DNA from: a bacterium
Lineage (GTDB): Bacteria > Bacteroidota > Ignavibacteria > Kapaibacteriales > UBA2268
DNA length: 6,650 bases
Direction: 5' to 3'
NCBI GenBank assembly: GCA_024710535.1
Contig: JANJUO010000266.1
Coordinates: forward strand, 1-6,650
Each line of letters starts with the position of its first letter. Within the stretch, counting starts at the first letter, position 1. This document shows positions 1-5,792 of the stretch, piece by piece. A model generated the notes under the pieces. It was given only the letters and a program-made list of their open reading frames with translations. It had not been told where the DNA came from and did not search any database. A program made the position numbers and the translations under genes.

Positions 1-1
1 T

Positions 2-556
2 GCAAATTGCGACACATGTATCAGCGATTATTTTGATATGTGGTTTGATGTCAATAAATACAAAATACAAAGCGATAGATATCTAACTTGGAAAAACAAT
101 AAGCCGATCTACAATACAAGCGCAGAATCCGGCATTTATAAAATAACTGTTAACCCGGGCGATTTCAAAGAAAAGCCGGCAACCGTTAAAATTTCTACAA
201 ATAGTTCATTGGACAACAATCAAAAAATTGAATCCAAAAATATGCGAGCTATGTCGAACTTAACCAACAAAGGATATATCCTAAAATTCAAAATTCCTTT
301 TTCACTCTTTGGATATGTTGGAAATCCACTTGCAACAGTTGGTTCGTTTGAGATTGGCTGTTCTGTTGTGATGAACGACTATGATAATGAATTCCGCCCA
401 GAAGAAAAAACCGAACTTTCAACCTCTGCATTGAAGCCACTTGATCCATCAACATACGGGCTATTAATAATGGTTGCAAATGACGAATGGTATGGCGAAT
501 CCCAAAACATTTTCATAGATGACATCATAAAAAATATGTTAGAATACGGTTATTAA
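2..556 (+). CDS. C-terminal part of a CBM9-like/DOMON-fold protein (5' partial)
   Basis: The frame is open from base 2 to the TAA at 554-556 and gives 184 residues, so the true start lies left of the window; the first ATG at 38 is internal, because the upstream codons (ANCDTCISDYFD) read smoothly into it. I see a DMWFDVNKY segment near residues 12-20, a GYILKFKIPFSLFG strand pattern in the middle, then FEIGCSVVMNDYDNEFR followed by TELSTS and a closing YGLLIM strand. This order (a hydrophobic strand ending in IPF, then a G-hydrophobic-V-NDxD block) is typical of CBM9-like or DOMON-like beta-sandwich domains, which bind sugars or haem in exported proteins. The match is by pattern only. No signal peptide is visible because the N-terminus is missing. 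A strong hairpin terminator follows 5 bases after the stop, so the gene ends its transcription unit. The ligand is unknown. Confidence 0.75.
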   Translation, partial: ANCDTCISDYFDMWFDVNKYKIQSDRYLTWKNNKPIYNTSAESGIYKITVNPGDFKEKPATVKISTNSSLDNNQKIESKNMRAMSNLTNKGYILKFKIPFSLFGYVGNPLATVGSFEIGCSVVMNDYDNEFRPEEKTELSTSALKPLDPSTYGLLIMVANDEWYGESQNIFIDDIIKNMLEYGY

Positions 557-561
557 AATCT

Positions 562-592
562 AAAAAAACCTTCCAATTCGGAAGGTTTTTTT
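562..592 (+). terminator. Intrinsic terminator, 13-bp stem, works on either strand
   Basis: Seven A, then CCTTCC (562-574), a 5-nt loop AATTC (575-579), then GGAAGG and seven T (580-592) form a perfect 13-bp stem with a U-tract. It starts 5 bases after the stop of the CBM9-like gene. The A-tract on the left makes it symmetrical, so it could also stop transcripts coming from the right. Confidence 0.9.
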
Positions 593-597
593 GGTAG

Positions 598-708
598 CTC
601 AAACATTCTTGTTTGAGAGAAGTAAAAATGAAATTCCGTAGGAATGACCTATTTGTAGAAAAAATGTTCCAAAGTAATTATTAGTTCCGATAGGAACGGA
701 TTTTATCC
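598..708. repeat. Cluster of short hairpin modules (REP-like)
   Basis: Four small inverted repeats lie in about 110 bases: CTCAAACA/TGTTTGAG with a 4-nt loop (598-617), ATTCC/GGAAT (633-645), GTTCC/GGAAC (684-697) and GGAT/ATCC (698-708). The second is followed by ATTTGTAGAAAA (651-662), the reverse complement of an anchor word that recurs at 1159 and 5793. No reading frame is supported here. I interpret the cluster as interspersed palindromic repeat modules; their function is unknown. Confidence 0.65.
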
Positions 709-734
709 AGCATCAAAACAAAGGCAATGGACGA

Positions 735-955
735 GAGACGAAGAATGGAACGAGGGACGAAGAATGGGACGAGGGACGAATAATGGGACGAGGGACGAAT
801 AATGGGACGAGGGACGAATAATGGGACGAGGGACGAATAATGGGAAGAGGGACGTATGTAAGGGATGAGGGACGAATACAAGGGACGAGGGACGAATACA
901 AGGGATGAGGGACGAATACAAGGGATGAGGGACGAATACAAGGGACGAGGGACGA
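735..955. repeat. Tandem array, 11 units of 19 then 20 bp, built on GGGACGA
   Basis: Eleven head-to-tail units run from 735 to 948, with a partial twelfth to 955. Units 1-6 (735-848) are 19 bp, of the form GGGACGA-ATAAT-GGGACGA. Units 7-11 (849-948) are 20 bp, GGGACGA-ATACAA-GGGACGA, with GGGATGA as a frequent variant of the second heptamer. Each unit is therefore two heptamers around a 5- or 6-nt spacer. All long open frames across it on the minus strand are low-complexity translations of the repeat (SSLVPLFVPRP and similar) and are not genes. Single or degenerate copies recur at 4170-4176, 5452-5498 and 5831-5846. Confidence 0.95.
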
Positions 956-966
956 TGCTTGAATAA

Positions 967-1046
967 AGACATCCGATGTTTGTTCTATACTGGGAATAAC
1001 TCTTGAATAAGATTCATCATATTTTATTGCAAAACATCGGATGTCT
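967..1046. repeat. Inverted pair of the ACATCCGATGT word
   Basis: AGACATCCGATGTTTG at 967-982 is matched by CAAAACATCGGATGTCT at 1030-1046, its reverse complement apart from one extra T, with 47 bases between. Each arm contains the palindrome ACATCCGATGT. A second inverted pair overlaps the right arm: TTTTATTGCA (1022-1031) with TGCAATAAAA (1059-1068). The same word pair occurs at 5874-5900 with almost no spacer. Confidence 0.8.
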
Positions 1047-1120
1047 GGGAAGCAATTGTGCAATAAAACCTCATCCCCAATCCCCTAAAAGAGGAGGGGC
1101 TTTCAGAGGGCTGGGCGATG

Positions 1121-1139
1121 CACTGAGCTTGTCGAAGTG
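1121..1139. repeat. CACTGAGCTTGTCGAAGTG interspersed repeat
   Basis: The word CACTGAGCTTGTCGAAGTG has short complementary ends (CACT/AGTG). Its core TGAGCTTGTCGAA recurs at 4234-4246 in the composite repeat before the nuclease gene. From memory, this word is a frequent intergenic repeat in many environmental bacterial genomes; I cannot verify that here. The surrounding 1060-1150 stretch holds no gene. Confidence 0.6.
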
Positions 1140-1158
1140 GTGAGGTTCCGATTTCTCA

Positions 1159-1190
1159 TTTTCTACAAACATTCAATCTCTTTGAGATTG
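1159..1190 (+). repeat. TTTTCTACAAACAT anchor plus CAATCTC/GAGATTG hairpin
   Basis: The anchor TTTTCTACAAACAT (1159-1172) is followed by a perfect 7-bp hairpin, CAATCTC-TTT-GAGATTG (1174-1190). The first 29 bases recur at 5793-5821 with one mismatch, and the preceding TTCCGA (from 1146) also recurs there (from 5781). At 633-662 the anchor lies on the opposite strand next to a different hairpin. Confidence 0.8.
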
Positions 1191-1220
1191 CCAAAATAGC
1201 AACATCGTTGCGAAATGTTA

Positions 1221-1337
1221 GTAGCAATGAGAACCAAGCACGATATTAGCTCTGTTGGAGTGTCATATAAATTATATTTTATGTCGCAACTACGTTGCTT
1301 TCCATAAGGCACGTGGCTAAAGCCACGTGTTGCAAAT
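1221..1337. repeat. REP-like element ending in an 8-bp GGCACGTGGC hairpin
   Basis: The stretch begins with GTAGCAATGAGAACCAAG (1221-1238), passes GCAACTACGTTGC (1285-1297), and ends with CACGTGGC-TAAA-GCCACGTG (1310-1329), a perfect 8-bp stem with a 4-nt loop. A degenerate copy of the first part lies at 5667-5736 (GAAGCAATGCAGAACCAAG), and of the last part at 5936-5960 (GGCACGAGGCTAAAGCCAC). It has no coding signal. I call it a mosaic intergenic repeat. Confidence 0.7.
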
Positions 1338-1379
1338 ACTACAAGCAACAAAGTACTTCAGCACTTTGCCAACTGTATG

Positions 1380-1416
1380 AACCTTCCGAAGGTTTCAGTC
1401 CTCCGGAAGGATTTTT
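1380..1416. terminator. CCTTCCG/CGGAAGG hairpin with T-tract, 3' of the minus-strand operon
   Basis: AACCTTCCGAAGGTT (1380-1394) is itself palindromic. Its CCTTCCG (1382-1388) can pair with CGGAAGG (1404-1410), which is followed by ATTTTT on the plus strand. On the minus strand it begins 6 bases after the stop of the 194-aa gene, and an A-rich run precedes it. Plus-strand termination is better supported by the T-tract; a role at the 3' end of the minus-strand operon is an inference. The 15-base palindrome recurs at 5751-5765, so the hairpin also belongs to the local repeat vocabulary. Confidence 0.5.
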
Positions 1417-1422
1417 AGAATT

Positions 1423-2007
1423 TTAAACAATCTTGATTATCTTCCTAACAGCAAAGAATGCAACTAATCCACCAAATACAATCAAGCCCCATTCTGGTAA
1501 TGTTGGGATTGTGGTGAATGTCAGTTCTTCGCCATAAGAAGTTCCGTAAGAATTTGTGGCATAAGCACGAACATAATAAATTGTACTTTGATTCAATCCT
1601 GAAATATTACTTGTGAATGAGCCGGTTCCTGTGCCGTTAGTCGTTTTGCTATTTGCAGTTGTTGGAGAGCCAATTGTATTCCAGCAAACACCTCTCGCAG
1701 TAACTGAAGAGCCACCCGGATTTGTTACATTTCCACCAGAAACAGCACTATTCAATGTAATTGATGAAATATTTGTTGTACTTATTGTTGGAGGCAGTAA
1801 TTGACTAAATACAGCCCAAAATCCCACTTTCATAGTATAATCATCAGCAGAAATATTACCGGTATGAACTTGATAAGCAGAGCCAGAAAGATTATATGCT
1901 CCACCGCTAACTTTTCCACCTCCACCATAAGTTGAAGTCTTTAGATTGTATTGAGCAAATGCTATTGTGCTAAATGCCAATATAAGAAATAGTATCCTGA
2001 TTTTCAT
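1423..2007 (-). CDS. Exported fibronectin-like protein with IPTL-CTERM sorting signal
   Basis: The 194-aa product starts with a clear signal peptide (KIR, then a hydrophobic run, probable cleavage after AFA at residue 18). Residues about 28-64 carry GGGGKVSGGAYNLSG...DYTMKVGFW, a G-rich motif seen in many surface proteins. Residues about 73-166 form a fibronectin type III-like domain (GGNVTNPGGSSVTARGVCWN ... TIYYVRAYATNSYGTSYG ... LTFTT). The C-terminus is IPTLPEWG (167-174), a hydrophobic span and a basic tail RKIIKIV, the layout of the IPTL-CTERM sorting signal. In that family the tail is thought to be cut by an exosortase-type enzyme, so the protein is probably transferred to the cell envelope or secreted. 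It lies 18 nt downstream of the YadA-like gene on the same strand, so the two are probably co-transcribed. The start is supported by GAGGA just upstream. The binding partner is unknown. Confidence 0.85.
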   Translation of the reverse strand: MKIRILFLILAFSTIAFAQYNLKTSTYGGGGKVSGGAYNLSGSAYQVHTGNISADDYTMKVGFWAVFSQLLPPTISTTNISSITLNSAVSGGNVTNPGGSSVTARGVCWNTIGSPTTANSKTTNGTGTGSFTSNISGLNQSTIYYVRAYATNSYGTSYGEELTFTTIPTLPEWGLIVFGGLVAFFAVRKIIKIV

Positions 2008-2010
2008 ATA

Positions 2011-2015
2011 TCCTC
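2011..2015 (-). promoter_or_regulatory. Shine-Dalgarno GAGGA for the IPTL-CTERM gene
   Basis: On the minus strand GAGGA lies 3 bases before the ATG at 2007-2005, inside the 18-nt gap after the stop of the upstream gene. The short gap suggests translational coupling. The spacing is on the short side. Confidence 0.5.
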
Positions 2016-2025
2016 ATATAAATAA

Positions 2026-3423
2026 TTACGGTTTATAATAAAAATCAGATAGTGGATACCAGTTAGTGCCATCGCTTATCAATTGAACAGCTCCACCAGC
2101 ATAAACATTTATATAATGAGAGGTTGGTGTTTTCAAATATAAATTTGCATTATTTGAATTGAGTTGAATTCCAACTGTAGATGAATTCAAAATTGTAAGA
2201 ATTTGTCCTGATTTTCCAGATGGAGAAGGTAAATGCGATGGGTCTGAATCGTAAGTATATTTGATAATAGATTTGGTTGCCCCTGATAGATTTGTTTGAT
2301 TAATTGTTTCCAAACCAAGAGAAAGAGTTCCAACCACACTAACATTTCCATTTATTGTAGTATTTCCATTTTTTAGAATTGTAAGGGCATTGCTTCGTGC
2401 AGATGTACTTGTTCCATTTCCAATAGCAAAAATTCTATCAGTAGCATCATTATTAGTGGTATATGTTGTAACATATTTACCTAAAACGGCCTCTCCATCT
2501 GAAAATGAAACATTGCCAATACCGGCTACAAAATTATAATTTCCCATAGTAGTATTTTCATAACCTAATCCAGCTGAACCTATTCCGTTTGCAGAAATAT
2601 CTTTGCCGACTGCAAATGAATAGTTACTTAATACATTGCTACCAGAACCAAATGCTGTAGAATATGAACCAGAAACTGTAATACCAATTCCACTCACGGT
2701 TGAATAATTTCCACTTGCAGTATTTGAACTTCCTCCCATAATGACAGAGCCAGTTCCACTTGCTACGTGAAAGTTTGCATTTCTTACTGTTTGCAAATCT
2801 ACTGCATTCGAACCACGATTTGAACCTCCGGCGGTTGTACCATCTGGTTGTTGAGCCAATACTGCTCCTGTTCCTTTTGGTTGAAATACCACATCTACAT
2901 TAGTTGCGGCATTATTGGAAAGTAACTTTACACCGGTTTTTGAATTGAAAGTATAATTCGACTCAGTGAAATTGGTAAGTCCGCCTGATGAAGGTGTTTG
3001 CCAACTTGCATTACCATTTGCGTCTGAAGTCAATACTTTTCCAGATCCGGCACCACTTGAAATTTGCAAACTTGTTGCTTTTCCAGCAAGAGCATATCCG
3101 CTCGCATTGAAAGCAACTCTTGGAGAAAGTGTAGTTGATTCCACTTGTATTTCGAGCCATAAAGATTGCGTGAAATCAATTGATCCAACGTTTAATTCAA
3201 CATTGAATAATCCTGCAGAAACAGAAACTCCGTTATGTGTGTCTGTGGTTAGAAGTGTACCATCTGTAGCAGAAGTGTAAATTCGGAATACTAAATTCTT
3301 AGTTCCGTTGATTAGAGTTCCGCTATCGTCTGTTAACACACCTTGATAGGAGATTTTTGTAGGTTGTGACAAAAGAACACCGCTTAAAGCAATGCAAAAA
3401 AAGAAATAAAGATACTTATTCAT
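2026..3423 (-). CDS. Exported protein with YadA-head-like repeats
   Basis: The 465-aa product has a signal peptide (residues 1-19, ending in SGVLLSQ). An N-terminal beta-rich domain (about 22-120: ISYQGVLTDDSGTLINGTKNLVFRIY ... LWLEIQVE ... FNASGYALAGKA) is of a type often found in secreted proteins of this bacterial group. Residues about 203-320 hold the YadA-head-like part, starting with RGSNAVDLQTVRN, then VASGTGSVIMGGSSNTASGNYSTVSG and further G-x-x-N/S-x-A-x-G turns with about 14-residue spacing, as in the left-handed beta-roll of trimeric adhesin heads. The C-terminal 90 residues (GGAVQLISDGTNWYPLS) resemble the small beta domains of tail fibres. There is no YadA membrane anchor and no S74 peptidase domain, so it is not a classical autotransporter. 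AGG stands 6 bases before the ATG. It is the first gene of the two-gene operon. I infer an adhesive or surface-structural role. Confidence 0.85.
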   Translation of the reverse strand: MNKYLYFFFCIALSGVLLSQPTKISYQGVLTDDSGTLINGTKNLVFRIYTSATDGTLLTTDTHNGVSVSAGLFNVELNVGSIDFTQSLWLEIQVESTTLSPRVAFNASGYALAGKATSLQISSGAGSGKVLTSDANGNASWQTPSSGGLTNFTESNYTFNSKTGVKLLSNNAATNVDVVFQPKGTGAVLAQQPDGTTAGGSNRGSNAVDLQTVRNANFHVASGTGSVIMGGSSNTASGNYSTVSGIGITVSGSYSTAFGSGSNVLSNYSFAVGKDISANGIGSAGLGYENTTMGNYNFVAGIGNVSFSDGEAVLGKYVTTYTTNNDATDRIFAIGNGTSTSARSNALTILKNGNTTINGNVSVVGTLSLGLETINQTNLSGATKSIIKYTYDSDPSHLPSPSGKSGQILTILNSSTVGIQLNSNNANLYLKTPTSHYINVYAGGAVQLISDGTNWYPLSDFYYKP

Positions 3424-4080
3424 AAAATACCTGTGAGTTAAATAGATTGATTTGATTTATGGAAAACAATGTAATAATCGAACTATTTTTTTATCTAAAG
3501 AACAATCCTTGAGTTGGCAAAATTAAAAAATTTAATTAGGAAAATAAAAGAATAATTTGGATATAGAAGATTTTTTGTACAGAATTTAACAAAACATCGG
3601 AAGCTTTCAATTCTCTCGGAAGGATTTGGTTCACAATTCATTATATTTGGGAAACATTTGATGAATGAGGCTTTGTCAAGGTTACGCATTTTCGTTTCTT
3701 AACAGCATAATCATCCAGAATTAGAAATATAATTGCAAAATTTCATAAATTACATCTCAAAGCCAAAAGATTTTTGAATGAAGTTTAACCGATTGAACGA
3801 AAAGTTTTATGGGAATACTTGAAGTTTTGGTGAAAAGGACAAAAACTTGCTTGAATTAAGATTAGATTTGAATTCTATTATCCAGAATTTGCCAATCAAT
3901 AATTTAAAGTTTAAAAGTAATCATGAGAAATAGAGATCACTTTGATGAAATTTTTTAATTTTTGTAGAAAAATAGGAAGATTTTGATAAAAAGTTTGGGT
4001 AAAATATTAAAATGTTGAATCAATCATTGAAAACTATGCTACTTTTTTATAAATGAAATGGAAGGATGACGCAATCGCTT
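3424..4080. other. AT-rich intergenic stretch without a supported gene
   Basis: About 650 bases between the start of the YadA-like gene and the 21-bp repeat contain no convincing frame on either strand. The only open frame near 190 bases (3495-3689, minus) translates through degenerate repeat words (AAAACATCGGAAGC at 3591-3604; GAAACATTTGATGAATG at 3651-3667, like 5887-5903) and is not gene-like. On the minus strand TAATTTTG (3525-3518) matches the Bacteroidota -7 box TAnnTTTG, 95 bases before the YadA-like start, but no -33 TTG partner is present. The promoter of the operon probably lies in the right-to-left half of this stretch near 3430-3530. Confidence 0.6.
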
Positions 4081-4160
4081 AAACAGAAAGCACCTACCAA
4101 AGAACGGAAAACACCAACAAATGAACGGAAAACACTAACTTCCGAACGGAAAACACCAAC
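4081..4160. repeat. Tandem repeat, 21-bp period, GAACGGAAAACACCAAC
   Basis: Three clear units start at 4102, 4123 and 4144, each GAACGGAAAACACCAAC (the middle one with a T for C) plus a 4-nt variable linker (AAAT, TTCC). The preceding 4081-4101 is a decayed fourth unit (AAACAGAAAGCACCTAC). It borders the composite hairpin repeat and contains no reading frame of interest. Confidence 0.85.
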
Positions 4161-4183
4161 CCTCGCCCCTCGTCCCAATCCAC

Positions 4184-4301
4184 CGTCCCTTCGTCTGCTC
4201 ATTTCGATACGAAGCTAAAGCTTCTACGGTTATTGAGCTTGTCGAAATACAATGAGCGAGTGTTTTTCCGTTCGTTGAGTAGCACGAAGTGCGTATCGAA
4301 A
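4184..4301. repeat. Composite hairpin repeat, left copy, before the nuclease gene
   Basis: It opens with CGTCCCTTCGTCTGCTC, then ATTTCGATAC and a perfect hairpin GAAGCT-AA-AGCTTC (4211-4224), continues with TGAGCTTGTCGAA (4234-4246), and closes with GTAGCACGAAGTGCG TATCGAA (4279-4300), where GCAC-GAA-GTGC is a second hairpin. The outer ends TTTCGATACG (4202-4211) and CGTATCGAAA (4292-4301) are inverted. Bases 4184-4212 match 5493-5521 with one mismatch, and 4279-4300 equals 5564-5585 exactly, so a second copy lies after the nuclease gene. Confidence 0.8.
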
Positions 4302-4309
4302 CGAACCAA

Positions 4310-4341
4310 TTGCAGAAATTGCAAGATTTTTCTTAAATTTG
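4310..4341 (+). promoter_or_regulatory. Candidate Bacteroidota-type promoter for the nuclease gene
   Basis: TTG at 4310-4312 and TAAATTTG at 4334-4341, 21 bases apart, fit the -33 TTTG / -7 TAnnTTTG arrangement described for Bacteroidota. The -7 box fits fully; the -33 box is only three bases. It lies just outside the composite repeat and 34 bases before the ATG at 4376. GGAG at 4363-4366 may serve as a weak ribosome site. The taxon is itself inferred, so this is tentative. Confidence 0.4.
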
Positions 4342-4375
4342 TAGTTGATGAAAATTTGAAACGGAGAAATTTTTA

Positions 4376-4483
4376 ATGGATAACAATATTACCATAACTG
4401 ATAATAAAAATCTATTATTAGAATTGAAGAATTTAATTAATGAAACTCGCAATAATGTTCGCTTGTTGTCAATTCTGCATTAA
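4376..4483 (+). pseudogene. N-terminal fragment of the DUF1016 gene, out of frame with the rest
   Basis: From ATG 4376 the frame reads 35 codons and stops at 4481-4483. Residues about 13-30 (LLLELKNLINETRNNVR) look like the start of the DUF1016 N-terminal domain, which typically runs LI-x-E-x-R then a V-N pair before L-x-LLYW-x-IG. That continuation is present only in the next frame: VNSALTLLYWKIGKRINDE from 4468. Between the V codon at 4457 and the N codon at 4471 there are 14 bases where 15 are needed, so a 1-nt deletion between about 4460 and 4470 explains the break. No classical slippery heptamer is visible. The rejoined protein would have about 347 residues, within the usual size of the family. 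A sequencing or assembly error remains possible. Confidence 0.75.
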
Positions 4484-4572
4484 CCCTTCTTTATTGGAAA
4501 ATCGGCAAAAGAATAAATGACGAAATCCTAAATGGTGAGCGAGCAGACTATGGAAAGCAAATTGTCGTATCA

Positions 4573-5418
4573 GTGTCGCAACAATTGGTACAAGAATTTG
4601 GCAATAGTTTTACGGAGAAAAATCTAAGGCGAATGCTTCAATTTAATCAATATTTTCCTGATGATCAAATTGTCGTATCACTGATACGACAATTGAGTTG
4701 GACTCATTTTATTGCTTTAATTCCAATAGAAGACCATCTAAAAAGGGAATTCTATATAGAAATGTGCCGTATGGAAAAATGGAGTGTAAGAACTTTGAGG
4801 AGCAGAATTGATTCGATGCTTTATGAAAGAACAGCTTTATCAAGAAAACCTGAAGAATTAATTGACATTGAAATCAAGAATATTCAAAAAAGTGGAATAG
4901 TTGAACCAAACTTAGTGCTAAAAGACCCGTATATCCTTGACTTTCTGGGTTTAAAAGACCATTATTTAGAAAAGGATTTAGAAGATGCAATATTAAGAGA
5001 GCTTGAATTATTCTTGCTTGAACTCGGTACTGGATTTGCGTTTATTGAGCGCCAGAAAAGAATTGTTATTGATGCTGAAGATTTTTATATAGATTTACTT
5101 TTTTACAATAGAAAATTGAACCGACTAATAGCGATTGAGCTAAAAATTGGAGAATTCAAAGCCGAATACAAAGGTCAAATGGAACTTTATCTAAGATGGT
5201 TAAATAAATATGAAAAACAACAAAATGAAGAATCACCTTTGGGAATAATACTATGTACCGGCAAAAAGTCAGAACAAGTTGAATTACTTGAACTTGATAA
5301 ATCCGGAATACATGTTGCAGAATATTTAACTGTATTGCCTGAAAAGCAAATCATCCAAAAGAAGTTACAAGAAGCAATTGAAATCTCGAGAAGAAAATAC
5401 GAACATCAAACTTTATAA
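4573..5418 (+). CDS. DUF1016/YhcG-family PDDEXK nuclease, main open part of a frameshifted gene
   Basis: The frame is open from 4456; the first usable start is GTG 4573, but family-like residues (NSALTLLYWKIGKRINDE, GERADYGKQIVVS) lie before it, so this is not the native start. From GTG, residues 1-90 complete the DUF1016 N-terminal domain (FGNSFTEKNLRRMLQF, VSLIRQLSWTHF, EKWSVRTLRSRIDSMLYERTA). Residues about 120-260 form the PDDEXK nuclease fold, with D174 in FYIDLLFY and E189-x-K191 in IAIELKIG as likely metal-site residues, then the conserved GQMELYLRWL. Family members are thought to be DNA-acting nucleases, often near restriction or other defence genes; none is visible here. All catalytic-core residues are kept, so the C-terminal domain could still fold if translated. 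It is flanked on both sides by the same composite repeat. Confidence 0.85.
   Translation: MSQQLVQEFGNSFTEKNLRRMLQFNQYFPDDQIVVSLIRQLSWTHFIALIPIEDHLKREFYIEMCRMEKWSVRTLRSRIDSMLYERTALSRKPEELIDIEIKNIQKSGIVEPNLVLKDPYILDFLGLKDHYLEKDLEDAILRELELFLLELGTGFAFIERQKRIVIDAEDFYIDLLFYNRKLNRLIAIELKIGEFKAEYKGQMELYLRWLNKYEKQQNEESPLGIILCTGKKSEQVELLELDKSGIHVAEYLTVLPEKQIIQKKLQEAIEISRRKYEHQTL
4668..4694. repeat. Perfect 13-bp palindrome inside the nuclease gene
   Basis: AATTGTCGTATCA (4668-4680) and TGATACGACAATT (4682-4694) are exact inverted arms around one C. The left arm with flanks, CAAATTGTCGTATCA, also occurs 108 bases upstream at 4558-4572. Both encode QIVVS, positions where the DUF1016 family often has a QIV-x-x-LS-x-QL motif, so part of the similarity may be protein-driven. 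Confidence 0.8.
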
Positions 5419-5435
5419 GATAATCAGCAAGCACA

Positions 5436-5586
5436 ACCCTCGTCCTCTTCTTCGTCCCTCATCCCTTTCGTTCGTCCCTTGCCTCCGTCCCTCGTCCCTT
5501 CGTCCGCTCATTTCGATACGATGCTACGCATCACTCAATGAGCGGTTAGAGTCGTTGACTAAAGTAGCACGAAGTGCGTATCGAAG
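5436..5586. repeat. TCGTCCC array and composite hairpin repeat, right copy
   Basis: TCGTCCC, the complement of the 735-955 heptamer GGGACGA, stands at 5452, 5472 and 5492 with a 20-bp period, i.e. a degenerate, inverted version of that array. It leads into CGTCCCTTCGTCCGCTC, ATTTCGATAC and a hairpin GATGC-TAC-GCATC (5520-5532), then CACTCAATGAGCGG, and closes with GTAGCACGAAGTGCG TATCGAA (5564-5585). The outer words TTCGATACG (5512-5520) and CGTATCGAA (5577-5585) are inverted. It starts 17 bases after the stop of the nuclease gene. Short open frames crossing it are not gene-like. Confidence 0.8.
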
Positions 5587-5666
5587 TCAACAAATAAAAG
5601 AGCGGTTTGCACCGTTGACAGTATTTCGGAAAACTCAATAACCGGAGAATTGTACCAAGACGAACG

Positions 5667-5765
5667 AGAAGCAATGCAGAACCAAGATCAGTATGTACTC
5701 CGTAGCAGTGATATATATAAATAATGTATAAGTGGCATAATAAAGATACAACCTTCCGAAGGTTA
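5667..5765. repeat. Degenerate REP-like copy ending in AACCTTCCGAAGGTT
   Basis: GAAGCAATGCAGAACCAAG (5669-5687 region) with the following 50 bases is a decayed copy of 1221-1285. AACCTTCCGAAGGTT (5751-5765) is identical to 1380-1394. The open frame on the minus strand here (5546-5908) runs through these modules and has no recognisable domain, so I do not call it a gene. Confidence 0.6.
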
Positions 5766-5792
5766 ATGAGTAGGGGAGTGTTCCGAATTTTC

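Noticed and set aside
735..955. CRISPR array
   Set aside because: Units are 19-20 bp with no unique spacers; the 5-6 nt between heptamers is nearly constant, and no cas gene is nearby.
681..1063. Three overlapping minus-strand open frames of 86-116 codons
   Set aside because: They are translations of the 19/20-bp tandem array in different frames (SSLVPLFVPRP-type low complexity) with no domain or ribosome site.
2966..3280. 104-codon plus-strand open frame
   Set aside because: It is a shadow of the YadA-like gene on the opposite strand.
3495..3689. 64-codon minus-strand open frame
   Set aside because: It lies in AT-rich sequence, runs through decayed repeat words and has no ribosome site or known domain.
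4451..4475. Programmed -1 frameshift in the nuclease gene
   Set aside because: No slippery heptamer or following stem is visible, and family members are normally encoded in one frame; a deletion or sequencing error is simpler.
4184..5586. Insertion sequence carrying the DUF1016 gene
   Set aside because: No transposase and no clear target-site duplication can be seen, and the flanking repeats also resemble modules common in other intergenic regions; I keep the flanking as a finding only.
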